Below, one piece after another: positions 27,650-37,021 of a stretch of 64,000 bases of DNA. The translations under genes were made by a program, and so were the position numbers. Position 1 is the stretch's first letter. The number at the start of each line of letters is the position of its first letter. Source of the stretch: Amycolatopsis sp. 195334CR (GTDB taxonomy: Bacteria; Actinomycetota; Actinomycetes; Mycobacteriales; Pseudonocardiaceae); NCBI RefSeq assembly GCF_017309385.1, contig NZ_JAFJMJ010000002.1, positions 248,001-312,000 on the forward strand. The letters are read 5' to 3'. Below the pieces are notes generated by a model. It was given only the letters and a program-made list of their open reading frames with translations, did no database searches and was not told the origin of the DNA.

Positions 27650-29139
27650 GCGGCGTGCTGTACGGGGTCGGGCTCGGCCCCGGTGACCCGGAGCTGGTGA
27701 CCATCAAGGCCGCGCGGGTGATCGCCGAGGCCGACGTGATCGCGTACCACAGCGCGCGGCACGGGCGCAGCATCGCGCGGTCGGTGGCCGAGCCGTACCT
27801 GCGGGCGGGGCAGCTGGAGGAGGCACTGGTCTACCCGGTGACCACCGAGACCACCGACCACCCCGGCGGCTACGACGGCGCCATCGCGGAGTTCTACGAG
27901 CTGAGCGCGAAACGACTCGCCGAGCACCTGGACGCCGGGCGGTCCGTGGTGGTGCTGTGCGAGGGCGACCCGTTCTTCTACGGCTCGTACATGTACATGC
28001 ACGAGCGGCTCGCCGACCGGTACGAGGCACACGTGATCCCCGGGGTGACCTCGGTCAGCGGGGCGGCGGCGATGGTGGGGCTGCCGCTGGTGCAGAAGGA
28101 GGAGGTGCTGACCGTGCTGCCGGGCACGCTGCCCGGGCCGCAGCTGGCGATGAAGCTGGCCGAGGCCGACGCGGCGGCGGTGCTCAAGCTCGGGCGGACC
28201 TTCACCACGGTGCGTGACGCGCTCGCCGAGGCGGGCAAGCTGGACGACGCCTGGTACGTCGAACGCGCGACCTGGGGCTCGCAGCGGATCGAGCGGCTGG
28301 CGGAGGTGGATCCGGCTTCGGTGCCGTACTTCTCGCTGGCCCTGTTGCCGAGCCCGGCCTACGCCTCGCGGGTCCGGGGGACGCCTGCTTCTCCGCCGGT
28401 GGCGGTTTCGCCGGGTTCCGTTGTGGTGGTGGGCCTGGGTCCGGCCGGTCCGGACTGGCTGACCCCGGAAGCCGCGGCGGCGCTGAGCGCGGCCGACCAC
28501 CTGGTCGGGTACGGCCCGTACCTCGCCAGGGTGCCGCAACGGGCGGGCCAGCAGCGGCACAGCACGGGAAACCGGGTGGAGGCCGAACGGGCGGTGGACG
28601 CCTTGGAGCTGGCCCTTTCCGGGGCTTCGGTGGCGGTGGTGTCGTCGGGTGATCCGGGCGTTTTCGCGATGGCGTCGGCGGTGCTGGAGCAGGCGGAGGA
28701 CGCCCGGTTCTCGTCGGTCTCGGTCCGAGTCCTGCCCGGGGTGACCGCCGCCCAGGCCGCCGCCGCCCGGGTGGGGGCACCCCTCGGCCACGACTACTGC
28801 GTGCTGTCGCTGTCGGATCGGCTGAAGCCGTGGGAGGTGATCGAACGCCGCCTGGACGCGGTGGGCGCCGCCGACCTGGTGCTGGCGATCTACAACCCGG
28901 CGTCGCGGAGCCGGACCACGCAGTTGGCCACGGCCGTGTCGGTCCTGCTGCGGCACCGTTCCGCGGACACCCCGGTCGTACTCGCGCGGGACGTGGGCGG
29001 GGCGGAGGAGTCGGTGCGGGTGGTCACCCTGGGCACCCTGGATCCGTCCGAAGTGGACATGCGGTGCCTGCTGATCATCGGCTCGTCACGGACGCGCGTC
29101 TCGGAGGACGGCTCCGTCTGGACCCCGCGCCGCTACTGA
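27646..29139 (+). CDS. cobIJ: Bifunctional precorrin-2/precorrin-3B methyltransferase CobIJ
   Basis: A natural fusion, 497 residues. Residues 1 to about 245 are CobI (precorrin-2 C20-methyltransferase; [37 protein letters not shown]). Residues about 255-497 are CobJ (precorrin-3B C17-methyltransferase; [38 protein letters not shown]). Each half has the GXGXG and GDPXXF SAM-binding motifs of tetrapyrrole methylases. The same fusion occurs in mycobacteria. The ATG overlaps the cobH stop. Convergent with the arabinosyltransferase gene 31 bases downstream. Confidence 0.96.
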   Translation: MSGVLYGVGLGPGDPELVTIKAARVIAEADVIAYHSARHGRSIARSVAEPYLRAGQLEEALVYPVTTETTDHPGGYDGAIAEFYELSAKRLAEHLDAGRSVVVLCEGDPFFYGSYMYMHERLADRYEAHVIPGVTSVSGAAAMVGLPLVQKEEVLTVLPGTLPGPQLAMKLAEADAAAVLKLGRTFTTVRDALAEAGKLDDAWYVERATWGSQRIERLAEVDPASVPYFSLALLPSPAYASRVRGTPASPPVAVSPGSVVVVGLGPAGPDWLTPEAAAALSAADHLVGYGPYLARVPQRAGQQRHSTGNRVEAERAVDALELALSGASVAVVSSGDPGVFAMASAVLEQAEDARFSSVSVRVLPGVTAAQAAAARVGAPLGHDYCVLSLSDRLKPWEVIERRLDAVGAADLVLAIYNPASRSRTTQLATAVSVLLRHRSADTPVVLARDVGGAEESVRVVTLGTLDPSEVDMRCLLIIGSSRTRVSEDGSVWTPRRY

Positions 29140-29170
29140 CGGCTCGGGGTCCAGCCCTGGACGGGGTCGG

Positions 29171-32100
29171 CTACCGCGTCGGCTGGGTGCCGTCCGGCTG
29201 GGCCGGCCCCGGGCCCGGGGACCACCAGCCCGAGTGCACCTCCTGGCCCCGGATCACCATCGGCGGCGCGCCGTCGGTGTACGGCTCCAGTTGCTTCAGC
29301 ACCCCCCACGGCGCCCCCGGCTGGCCCATCAGGAAGCTCGGCACCTCCGGCTGGTCGGCGACCTCCTCCAGGAAGCCGTTCGGCCCGCCGGTCTTGCTGC
29401 CCGCCCAGTCCGCCTCGAACGCCAGGTCACCGGCGGTCACCCGGTACGACGGCACCTCGGCGATCCCGTCCCGCACCTTCATCGGGTTCATGCACGGGTA
29501 CACGAACGAGGCCGGCCAGTCCAGGTACACCGGCGCGTCGCCGACCCGCTCGGTCAGCGTGGTGAACGTCGGCACGCGGGGCGCGGTGGCCGCCACCCAG
29601 CCGTCCTCGGTGAGGTCGTTGTCGGCCGCGACCACCCGGACCGAGGACACCTCGGGCGGCAGGAAGTCCAGTCCGATCCGCACGTCGTTCCAGCGGAAGT
29701 TGCCGCCACCGGGCACCAGCACCGGCAGGCTGCGGACGGTCTTCATGCCCTCGTCGGTCTCCGCGCCGAACTCCAGGTCCACCGTGGTGGCCTTGGTCGG
29801 CGGCGACATGGTGGCGATCACGATCTGCCCACCGGCCGGCCGCTCGGACAGGTCGTACCAGTCGCTGCGCAGCCGCCCGATCGGGCTCTCCTTGGTCCGG
29901 TAGCTGCTCCACATCGGCACGGTGTCGGTCTTGAACCCGTGCGGTGGCTCGTCGAGCGGGTCGTTGGTGTCGATCGGCTCGCGGTGGAACCCGGACTGCA
30001 CCGGCCCGTTCTCCAGCTCGGGCAACGGGAGCGCGTTCTCGTCGGCCGGCTCCGGCTGCTCGATCGGCGCGGTGGCCTGCTTGTCCGGCGGCAGCGCGGA
30101 CAGCACGCTGGACACCGGCTCCCGCTCCACCATCACGTGGTCGGACAGGTTGCAGCTGCGCCCGAACAGGTGCCCGAAGTTCGCCGCGCCCAGGCTGTAG
30201 CTGGACCGCTGGGTCTGGATCGCCCAGGCCATCGAGGCGAACTCGGCGGTGGCCATCAGGCCGCACACCACCACCAGCGACAGCGAGCCGAGCTTCAGCG
30301 CCCGCCCGCGTTCCTTCTCCTGCTGGATGCCGAACATCCGGTCCGGCCGCTGCGCGCGCACGTTCTCCATGAACGCCACCACCGCCGAGATCGCCGCGGC
30401 GACCAGCAGGATGGTGGACAGGTTCACGCCCTGGATGGTCGGCGCCTGCGCGGCCCACGGCACACCCATGTTCGAGACGAACCAGTACGCGTTCGGCCCG
30501 GTCATCGCCAGTGCCGCGACCACCAGCAACCCGGCCAGGAACCCGGCCCGGTTGCGTTTCGAGCGCAGCACGGTGGAACTGGTGGCCAGCGCGGTCAGCG
30601 CCGCCATCGCCGCGCCGACCGCGGCGAACGCGCCGAAGTGGTGCGTCCACTTCGTCGGCGTCAGCGCCAGCAGCAGGAAGAACAGCGCGACCGTGCCGAT
30701 CAGCCGCCGCGACGGGCCGAGCGCGGCACCCGGGATCCGCCCGCGGCGCAGCAGCACCACCAGGCAGGCGCCGGTGCACAGCAGCACCAGCAGCACCGGG
30801 AACCGGCGGGCGGCCGAACCGTCCGCGGTGGGGCTGAACAGCAGTTCGTAGCGGGACAGCTCCTCGAACCACGACAGGCTGGGGCCGACCTTGCTGCGGA
30901 TGCGGGTGGCCTCCTGCACGGTGGCGAAGGTCTGGTCGGCGAAGACCACCACCAGCACCATCAGCCCGGCCGCGAAGATCGGCGCGAGCACCGCCGACCA
31001 GCTGCCCCGCGCCCGCTGCTTGAGCAGGTGGAACAGCGGGCGGCCGGCGACCAGGAACGGGGCCACCGCGATCAGCCCGGTCGGCGTGGCGGCCAGCGTC
31101 AGCGCGGCGGCGATCAGGCCGAGGCACAGCGGCAGCAGCCGCCGGGTGACCAGTGCGCGTTCCACCGCGCAGATCGCCAGCAGCGAGCCGACCGCGGCCA
31201 CCGGCTCCGGCCGGACCCCGTTGTTGAACGGCATCCACCAGACCAGGAACACCGCGGCGGCGGCCCAGCCCGCCGCGCGGCTGGTGCGCACCTGGGTGCC
31301 CAGGCGCGGCATCACCTCGCGGCTGATCAGCAGCCAGCTGATCACGCCGAGCAGGAACGAGGGCAGGCGGATCCACGGCGGCACCACGCTGACGTGCGAC
31401 ATCAGCTCGTAGACGTGGTAGAACCAGCCGAACGGCGCCTCCGCCACGCCGAACCACCGGTGGTAGTTCGCCAGGAAACCGGCGTCCTCGGTGACCCTGG
31501 ACATGGTCAGGATGTAGCCGTCGTCCGAGGTCACCGGGCCGATGAAGACCCACACCCCGAGCGCGACGATGACCGTGGTGTCGCGGCCGGTCAGCCGCCA
31601 CCAGCCGACCGGCGCCCACTTGGGCGCGCGCCGGGCGACCCGCGAGTCGAGCCGGTTCACCGCGATCAGGCAGCCGATCAGGGAGAGCACGCAGAGCACG
31701 CTGACCGCGGTCTTCCAGCCGGTCGGCGAGGACTGGTAGCGGGTGTCCGGGGTGACCGAGACGTCCAGGCCGGTGATCGGGTCCTGCTCGGCGGTGATGT
31801 CGGTGTAGATGCCGACCACCCGCGGGCGCACGTCGTTCGAGTCGGTGTAGAGCACCTGCCCGGCCACCGTGATGGTGGTGGCGTGCACGGTGGAGGAGAC
31901 GCCGATGTCGCAGTTCTCCGGCGGCAGCGGCTGGCGGGCCAGCTGCTGCGCCCGGTTCGACACGATCAGCAGCCCGTTGTCCACCTGCAGCTGCATGCCG
32001 GTGCCCTCGGGCACCCTGGCCTCGGGCACGGTGGAGAACAGCATCGCCGGGCCGTCGGTGCGCTGGTCGAGCGAGCGCACGGTGTCGCACGGGAAGCTGG

Positions 32101-32356
32101 CGCTCAGGTCCTGGGCCCAGTACGCGGTGAGCGGGGCGTTGACCTGGCTGGTGTCACCGTTGGCCGGCCAGGCGATGCGCGCGGTGTCCTGCACCACGGG
32201 CATGAAGGGGACCGCCAGCGCACAGGCGGCGGACAACAGGCCGAGGGTGATGGCGAGCAGGCGCCACACTCGAATGCGGCTGCTTTCCGGGGTGTTGTGC
32301 TCCGGATCTGTCGCCTGGTCAGGCTCGGCCGAACGGCTACGGGTCGCGATCGGCAT
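29171..32356 (-). CDS. Arabinosyltransferase, EmbA/B/C family (GT53)
   Basis: A 1061-residue polytopic glycosyltransferase that uses decaprenyl-phosphoryl-arabinose to build cell-wall arabinan. About 13 membrane segments follow a short tail; the catalytic acidic pair is in GPVTSDDGYILTM near residue 285 of the first large periplasmic region, and the soluble C-terminal domain begins near residue 740. Only one emb gene is present here, so EmbA, B and C cannot be told apart. A TAGCGT -10 (32369-32364) stands 7 bases before the ATG, suggesting a leaderless transcript. It sits alone inside the cobalamin region. Confidence 0.93.
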   Translation of the reverse strand: MPIATRSRSAEPDQATDPEHNTPESSRIRVWRLLAITLGLLSAACALAVPFMPVVQDTARIAWPANGDTSQVNAPLTAYWAQDLSASFPCDTVRSLDQRTDGPAMLFSTVPEARVPEGTGMQLQVDNGLLIVSNRAQQLARQPLPPENCDIGVSSTVHATTITVAGQVLYTDSNDVRPRVVGIYTDITAEQDPITGLDVSVTPDTRYQSSPTGWKTAVSVLCVLSLIGCLIAVNRLDSRVARRAPKWAPVGWWRLTGRDTTVIVALGVWVFIGPVTSDDGYILTMSRVTEDAGFLANYHRWFGVAEAPFGWFYHVYELMSHVSVVPPWIRLPSFLLGVISWLLISREVMPRLGTQVRTSRAAGWAAAAVFLVWWMPFNNGVRPEPVAAVGSLLAICAVERALVTRRLLPLCLGLIAAALTLAATPTGLIAVAPFLVAGRPLFHLLKQRARGSWSAVLAPIFAAGLMVLVVVFADQTFATVQEATRIRSKVGPSLSWFEELSRYELLFSPTADGSAARRFPVLLVLLCTGACLVVLLRRGRIPGAALGPSRRLIGTVALFFLLLALTPTKWTHHFGAFAAVGAAMAALTALATSSTVLRSKRNRAGFLAGLLVVAALAMTGPNAYWFVSNMGVPWAAQAPTIQGVNLSTILLVAAAISAVVAFMENVRAQRPDRMFGIQQEKERGRALKLGSLSLVVVCGLMATAEFASMAWAIQTQRSSYSLGAANFGHLFGRSCNLSDHVMVEREPVSSVLSALPPDKQATAPIEQPEPADENALPLPELENGPVQSGFHREPIDTNDPLDEPPHGFKTDTVPMWSSYRTKESPIGRLRSDWYDLSERPAGGQIVIATMSPPTKATTVDLEFGAETDEGMKTVRSLPVLVPGGGNFRWNDVRIGLDFLPPEVSSVRVVAADNDLTEDGWVAATAPRVPTFTTLTERVGDAPVYLDWPASFVYPCMNPMKVRDGIAEVPSYRVTAGDLAFEADWAGSKTGGPNGFLEEVADQPEVPSFLMGQPGAPWGVLKQLEPYTDGAPPMVIRGQEVHSGWWSPGPGPAQPDGTQPTR

Positions 32357-32447
32357 CGCGACAACGCTAGCGCCCGCCCGGATGGGCCTTGCGCGGGGAT
32401 ACCGGATTCCCCTGGTTCGCGCACGGTGGCCACACCGGCACGACCGG

Positions 32448-33221
32448 TTAGTCCGCTTGCCGTAGTGACTCGGGGGCGGTCTCCACGGCCGGTGGGCGCA
32501 GCCACTCCAGTGCGGCCTCCACGGTGGCGACCGTGTGCGGTGCCCCGGCCGGGGCGGGCCGCCGGACCAGCACCACCGGCAGGCCCAGCCGGCGCGCCGC
32601 GTGCAGTTTCGCGGCGGTCATGCCGCCGCCGCTGTCCTTGGTGACGAGCACCTCGATCCGGCGCGTGCGCAGCAGCTCGATCTCGCCCCCCACCTGGTAC
32701 GGACCGCGGTTGAGCAGCAGTTCGTGCTGCCGCGGCAGCGGCGGCTCCGGCGGGTCCACGCAGCGGATGAGGAACCACAGGTCGTCCAGGTGCGCGAAGG
32801 CCGGGAGGCCCTGGCGGCCGCTGGTGAGGAACACGCGACGGCCCAGCCCCGGCAGCAGGTCCGCGGCTTCGGGCAGCGACGACGCCCAGTGCCAGTCGTC
32901 CCCGGGTGAGGCCTGCCACCCCGGGCGTTCGAGCCGGAGCAACGGGACCCCGGCCTGACCGGTGGCGGCCACCGCCGAGGCGGACATGCGTTCCGCGAAC
33001 GGATGGGTCGCGTCGACCACCGCGCCGACGCCCTGCTCGGCCAGCCACGCGGCGAGCCCGTCCGGACCGCCGAAGCCGCCGACGCGCACCTCACCGACCG
33101 GCAGGCGCGGGCGCGCCACCCGCCCGGCCAGCGAGGACACCACCGGCACCCCGCGCTCGGCCAGCGCGACGGCCAGCGCCCGCGCCTCCGCGGTGCCTCC
33201 GAGGATGAGGACCTTCTCCAC
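32448..33221 (-). CDS. cobK: Precorrin-6A reductase CobK
   Basis: NADPH-dependent reduction of precorrin-6A to 6B in the aerobic route, 257 residues. Family blocks seen are VLILGGTAEARALA at the N-terminus, VVDATHPFAERMSA near residue 70, FLTSGRQGLPAF near 130 and VTKDSGGGMTAAKL near 195. The GTG start at 33221 has GGGAGGA about 7 bases upstream. Its stop lies 91 bases before the emb start on the same strand; no terminator is seen between them. Confidence 0.93.
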   Translation of the reverse strand: MEKVLILGGTAEARALAVALAERGVPVVSSLAGRVARPRLPVGEVRVGGFGGPDGLAAWLAEQGVGAVVDATHPFAERMSASAVAATGQAGVPLLRLERPGWQASPGDDWHWASSLPEAADLLPGLGRRVFLTSGRQGLPAFAHLDDLWFLIRCVDPPEPPLPRQHELLLNRGPYQVGGEIELLRTRRIEVLVTKDSGGGMTAAKLHAARRLGLPVVLVRRPAPAGAPHTVATVEAALEWLRPPAVETAPESLRQAD

Positions 33222-33314
33222 CCCGATCTCCTCCCAACGACCGATGCCGCCCGCCGCCGATCTTCCTACCGTTCGGAGGCGGCCGTTCGAGGGCCATCGG
33301 AAAGGGGCTGATCA

Positions 33315-34964
33315 GTGGGGATCCGGGGGATCGTGCTCACCGCGCTGGTGGTGGGCGCTTCGGTGGTCGTGCCGGGGGTCGCGACCGCCACACCGAAGTT
33401 GACCGGCGAGGGCGTGTTCCTGCCGAACCTGGACGACGACACCAGCCGGTGCGCGCTCGAACCGGGCGACCTGGACCGGCCGGGGCTCGAGGTCGACCGT
33501 CGGCTGGCGGCCTGCCACGACGCCGCCGACGAGGTGGTCAACGGCAGGCGCGACGAGGACGACCTGACCAAACTGCGGCTGAAGGGGAGCGAAGCCGCGC
33601 GGGTCGAGGTCGACCGGGGCGAGTACCTGCGGGTGTTCGTCCGGCGCGGTGGGCAGTACCGCGTGCTGGCACCGGGGGAGGTGCTCACGGCGCGGGAGAT
33701 GCGGACCGGGGTGGATGTCGCGGTGGAGGGCCGCGACATCGTCCGCGACGCGGCGAAGTGGGACGGCCGGGTGCGCCTCACCGTGCGCTCGGCCGGGCGG
33801 GCGGTGGTCCGGGAACTGCGGGTGGCGCCGCTGCTGTTCCAGCACGACCTGCTGCCCGCGACCACGGTGTTCGCCGCGAAACCGGGGGAGGGGCCCGGGT
33901 GGCCGGTCGAGGGGCTGCCACCCGGGCATCCCGGTGAGTGGGACCGGTTCAGCGGCACGCTCCGGCAGGCGACCGCCGGCGTGCCGACGCGGTTCATCGC
34001 GGGCAGCAGCCTGTGGTGGAAGGACGTCTGGATGCAGGACCTGTTCGAACCGGCGGTGGCGAGCAACGGGCGGCAGACCATGCGCGTGGCGATCCGGTCG
34101 GCCAACAAGTGGGACGCGGGCGAGCCGACGCTGCGCCCGGCCGGGCGCCTGCTCTTCCGCGACTTCCGCGGGCCGGACGTCGGCGTGGTGCAGGAGTTCA
34201 CCGACGGCCCGCCCGCCGACGCCTGGACCGACCAGCGCAACGCCACCGGCAACTTCGAGGCGCTGCCGCCGTACCGCGGTTATCCGAAGGGGCGGATCTA
34301 CTACGGCACGGGCGACAGGAAGCCGGACGCGGCGTTCCTGCGGATGCTCGGCGCGCAGGGGCAGCAGCCGCCGGTGGCGATCGACACGTCGTGGCTGATG
34401 GTCGGCCACGTCGACGAGACGCTGCACGTGGTGCGGGCGGACAACGCGCGGGGCTGGACGCTGATGGTGGCCGACCCGCGGTTGGCGGAAAGCCTGCTGC
34501 GCCAAGCGAACGGGACGGGCACCCGGTTGTTCGAAGGCACGAACCACGAGTACCAGCCGACCGTGGAGGAACTGCTGGGGAACGCGGATTTCCTGGCGCA
34601 GAACGAGACCGCGGCCCGGCACATCGACGATCAGGTGGCGATCATGCTGCGGGAGACGGGATTGCGGGCCGACGAGCTGGTGCGCGTGCCGGTGCTGTTC
34701 CACGAATCCCAGCGCGCGCCCGGCCTGGTGGCGCTGGCCCCGGCGGTCACCAACGGCCTGTCGGTGACCGCGGACCGGTACGCCGCGCCGGACCCGCACG
34801 GCCCGGTCGTCGGCGGCCGGGACCTGTTCAAGGCGGCCACCGAGCGTGCCCTGCGCGGCATCCGGGTGAACTGGGTGGAGGACGTGTTCTGGGCCCACGT
34901 CGGCGGTGGCGAGGTGCACTGCACCACCAACGCCTGGCGGGATACGAGGCCTCTCACCGGCTGA
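33315..34964 (+). CDS. Secreted protein-arginine deiminase homologue
   Basis: A 549-residue protein with a signal peptide (residues 1-26, ending VATA) and the fold of vertebrate-type protein-arginine deiminases, which turn protein arginine into citrulline in a Ca2+-dependent way. Residues about 30-110 match the middle domain, starting FLPNLDDDTSRC, an acidic calcium-site-like motif. In the C-terminal domain all four catalytic positions are present: Asp242 (WMQDLFEP), His365 and Asp367 (VGHVDETLH), and Cys536 (GGEVHCTTN). The classical HCGTN becomes HCTTN. A TACCGT -10 lies at 33267-33272. It separates cobK from cobM and has no visible link to B12. Activity and substrate are unknown. Confidence 0.88.
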   Translation: MGIRGIVLTALVVGASVVVPGVATATPKLTGEGVFLPNLDDDTSRCALEPGDLDRPGLEVDRRLAACHDAADEVVNGRRDEDDLTKLRLKGSEAARVEVDRGEYLRVFVRRGGQYRVLAPGEVLTAREMRTGVDVAVEGRDIVRDAAKWDGRVRLTVRSAGRAVVRELRVAPLLFQHDLLPATTVFAAKPGEGPGWPVEGLPPGHPGEWDRFSGTLRQATAGVPTRFIAGSSLWWKDVWMQDLFEPAVASNGRQTMRVAIRSANKWDAGEPTLRPAGRLLFRDFRGPDVGVVQEFTDGPPADAWTDQRNATGNFEALPPYRGYPKGRIYYGTGDRKPDAAFLRMLGAQGQQPPVAIDTSWLMVGHVDETLHVVRADNARGWTLMVADPRLAESLLRQANGTGTRLFEGTNHEYQPTVEELLGNADFLAQNETAARHIDDQVAIMLRETGLRADELVRVPVLFHESQRAPGLVALAPAVTNGLSVTADRYAAPDPHGPVVGGRDLFKAATERALRGIRVNWVEDVFWAHVGGGEVHCTTNAWRDTRPLTG

Positions 34965-34970
34965 GCCCGG

Positions 34971-35732
34971 TTAGAGCGAGTCCGGTTGCCGGGAGCGGTC
35001 CCGGGCCGCCGAGTACAGGAAGCTGTCCGGGAACTTCTCCGCCGCCAGCGTCCGGCCGACGAAGATCACCGCGGCCCGGCCGATGCCCGCCTCCCGCACC
35101 TGCGAGGGCAGCGAGGCGAGCGTGCCGCGCAGGATCTTCTGGCCGGGTTGTGAGGCGTGCGCGACCACGGCCGCCGGGCAGTCCTCGCCGTAGTGCGGGA
35201 TCAGCTCGGCGGCCACCCGGTCGATCTTGGTGATGGCCAGGTGCACCGCGAGCGTGGTGCCGCTGGCGGCGAAGGTGGCCAGGTCCTCCCCGGGCGGCAT
35301 CGAGGTCGACCGCGCCTGCACCCGGGTGATCACCAGGCTCTGCCCCACCTCGGGCACGGTCAGCTCGCGGTTCAGCACGGCCGCCGCGGCGGCGAACGCG
35401 GGCACGCCCGGCACCACGTCGTAGGGCACCCCCGCCGCGTCGAGGCGGCGCATCTGCTCGGCGACCGTGCTGTACAGCGAAGGATCACCGGAGGTCAGCC
35501 GCGCGACGTCGTGGCCGTCGGCGTGCGCGGCGGTCAGCTCACCGATGATCTCGTCCAGGCTCAGGTTCGCCGTGTCCACCACGCGCGCGCCCGGCGGGCA
35601 GTGCGCGAGCAGGTCGGGCGGGGTCAGGCTGCCCGGGTACAGGCACACCGCGCAGGCGGCGAGCAGGTCGCGCCCGCGCACGGTGATCAGGTCGGCGGCA
35701 CCGGGTCCGGCGCCGATGAAGTGCACGGTCAT
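34971..35732 (-). CDS. cobM: Precorrin-4 C11-methyltransferase CobM
   Basis: SAM-dependent methylase acting at C-11 of precorrin-4, 253 residues. The tetrapyrrole-methylase motifs are VHFIGAGPGAADLITVRG, LTSGDPSLYSTVAEQM near residue 84 and VPGVPAFAAAAAVLNREL. The ATG at 35732 overlaps the cobL stop (ATGA); a start five codons upstream would only add MELHP. It is the second gene of the cobL-cobM pair and converges on the deiminase gene, 6 bases away. Confidence 0.95.
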   Translation of the reverse strand: MTVHFIGAGPGAADLITVRGRDLLAACAVCLYPGSLTPPDLLAHCPPGARVVDTANLSLDEIIGELTAAHADGHDVARLTSGDPSLYSTVAEQMRRLDAAGVPYDVVPGVPAFAAAAAVLNRELTVPEVGQSLVITRVQARSTSMPPGEDLATFAASGTTLAVHLAITKIDRVAAELIPHYGEDCPAAVVAHASQPGQKILRGTLASLPSQVREAGIGRAAVIFVGRTLAAEKFPDSFLYSAARDRSRQPDSL

Positions 35733-36898
35733 CGGGTGAAGCTCCACTGGGTCACGGTGCGGGCGGGGGTCCAGCCGGTGAACCCGCCGAGCGGCGCCGC
35801 CTGCTCGACGGCCAGCCGCAGCAGGTCACCGCCGTGGCGGGCGTACGCGCCGGCGAGCACGGTCTCGGTTTCCAGGGTGACGCCGTTGGCGACCACCTTC
35901 GGCGCGTGCAGGCAGGCGTCCAGCACCTCGGAAGTGATGCCGCCGCCGAGGAACACCGCGTCGGGCACCGGGAGGCCGTCGAGCGCGTCCGGCGCCGCAC
36001 CGGTCACCACGCGCAGTTCCGGCACGCCGAGGCGTTGGGCGTTCCGGGTGATGCGCGCCGCTCGATCGGGGTCGCGTTCGATCGCGATGGCGCGGTTGTC
36101 CGGGTGCGCGCGGGACCATTCGATGGCGACGCTGCCCGAACCGGCGCCCACGTCCCACAGCAGCTGCCCGGGCAGCGGGCCGAGCCGGGCCAGGGTGACC
36201 GCGCGGACGTCGCGTTTGGTCAGCTGGCCGTCGTGCTCGAAGGCGTGGTCGGGCAGGCCGGTGCGCGGCAGCGGTTCACCCTTGGTCTCGCATTCGATCG
36301 CGACCACGTTCAGCGCCGCGCCCGGCGGGTGGTCCCAGCCGTCGGCGAGCCCGCTGAACCGCCGTTCGGCCGGTCCGCCGAGTTCCTCCAGCACGGTGAA
36401 CCGGCTCGGCCCGTACCCGGCTTCGGTGAGCTGCGCGGCGAGCACCGCCGGGGTGGTGGCGTCCTCGCTGAGCACCAGGAGCCGCGCGCCCGGCGCCAGC
36501 GCGCGGTTCACCCGGTGGGGCGAGCGGCCGACCACGCTGATCACCTCGGTGCTCTCGGCGGACCACTTCAGCCGCGCCCTGGCCAGTGCCGGTGACGACA
36601 GCGCGGGCAGCACCTCCAGCTCGCCGAACCGGCGCGCCAGCGTGGTGCCGATGCCGGACAGCATCGGGTCGCCGCTGGCCAGCACGCACACGCGGCGGCC
36701 GTGGTGCTCGGCGAAGAGCGCGTCGAGGTGGGGCAGCAGCGGACTGGGCCACGCCACCTTGACGGCCCGGCTGCCCGGCACCAGGTCCAGCTGGCGCGGG
36801 CCGCCGATGAGCACCTCGGCGGCCTCCACCGCCGCGCGCGCCGGACCGGAGAGCCCGGCCCAGCCGTCGGCTCCCACGCCTACCACGGTGATCTGCAC
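35729..36898 (-). CDS. cobL: Precorrin-6B C5,15-methyltransferase (decarboxylating) CobL
   Basis: A 389-residue bifunctional enzyme. The N-terminal half (VVGVGADGWAGL, LASGDPMLSGIGTTLAR) is the CbiE-type methylase, and the C-terminal half from about residue 215 (LWDVGAGSGSVAIEWSR) is the CbiT-type methylase/decarboxylase. The GTG start at 36898 has no ribosome site; TACCGT (36912-36907) stands 8 bases before it, compatible with a leaderless or near-leaderless mRNA. Divergent from the chelatase-like gene at 37022. The 123-base gap shows no riboswitch. Confidence 0.95.
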   Translation of the reverse strand: MQITVVGVGADGWAGLSGPARAAVEAAEVLIGGPRQLDLVPGSRAVKVAWPSPLLPHLDALFAEHHGRRVCVLASGDPMLSGIGTTLARRFGELEVLPALSSPALARARLKWSAESTEVISVVGRSPHRVNRALAPGARLLVLSEDATTPAVLAAQLTEAGYGPSRFTVLEELGGPAERRFSGLADGWDHPPGAALNVVAIECETKGEPLPRTGLPDHAFEHDGQLTKRDVRAVTLARLGPLPGQLLWDVGAGSGSVAIEWSRAHPDNRAIAIERDPDRAARITRNAQRLGVPELRVVTGAAPDALDGLPVPDAVFLGGGITSEVLDACLHAPKVVANGVTLETETVLAGAYARHGGDLLRLAVEQAAPLGGFTGWTPARTVTQWSFTR

Positions 36899-37021
36899 GG
36901 TGGTTGACGGTAAACCCGTCGTGCGGCGGGCGCGGGGTCAGACTTCTCACGTCTTCGGCGGCGGTTCGCTGTGCGATGATCGGCGAGGGCTGTTTTCTCG
37001 GGCAGGCGTTGGGAGTTGTGC

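Noticed and set aside
29149..29162. GTCCAG/CTGGAC inverted repeat between cobIJ and emb as a terminator
   Set aside because: The loop would be two bases and there is no U-tract; as a hairpin only four pairs survive.
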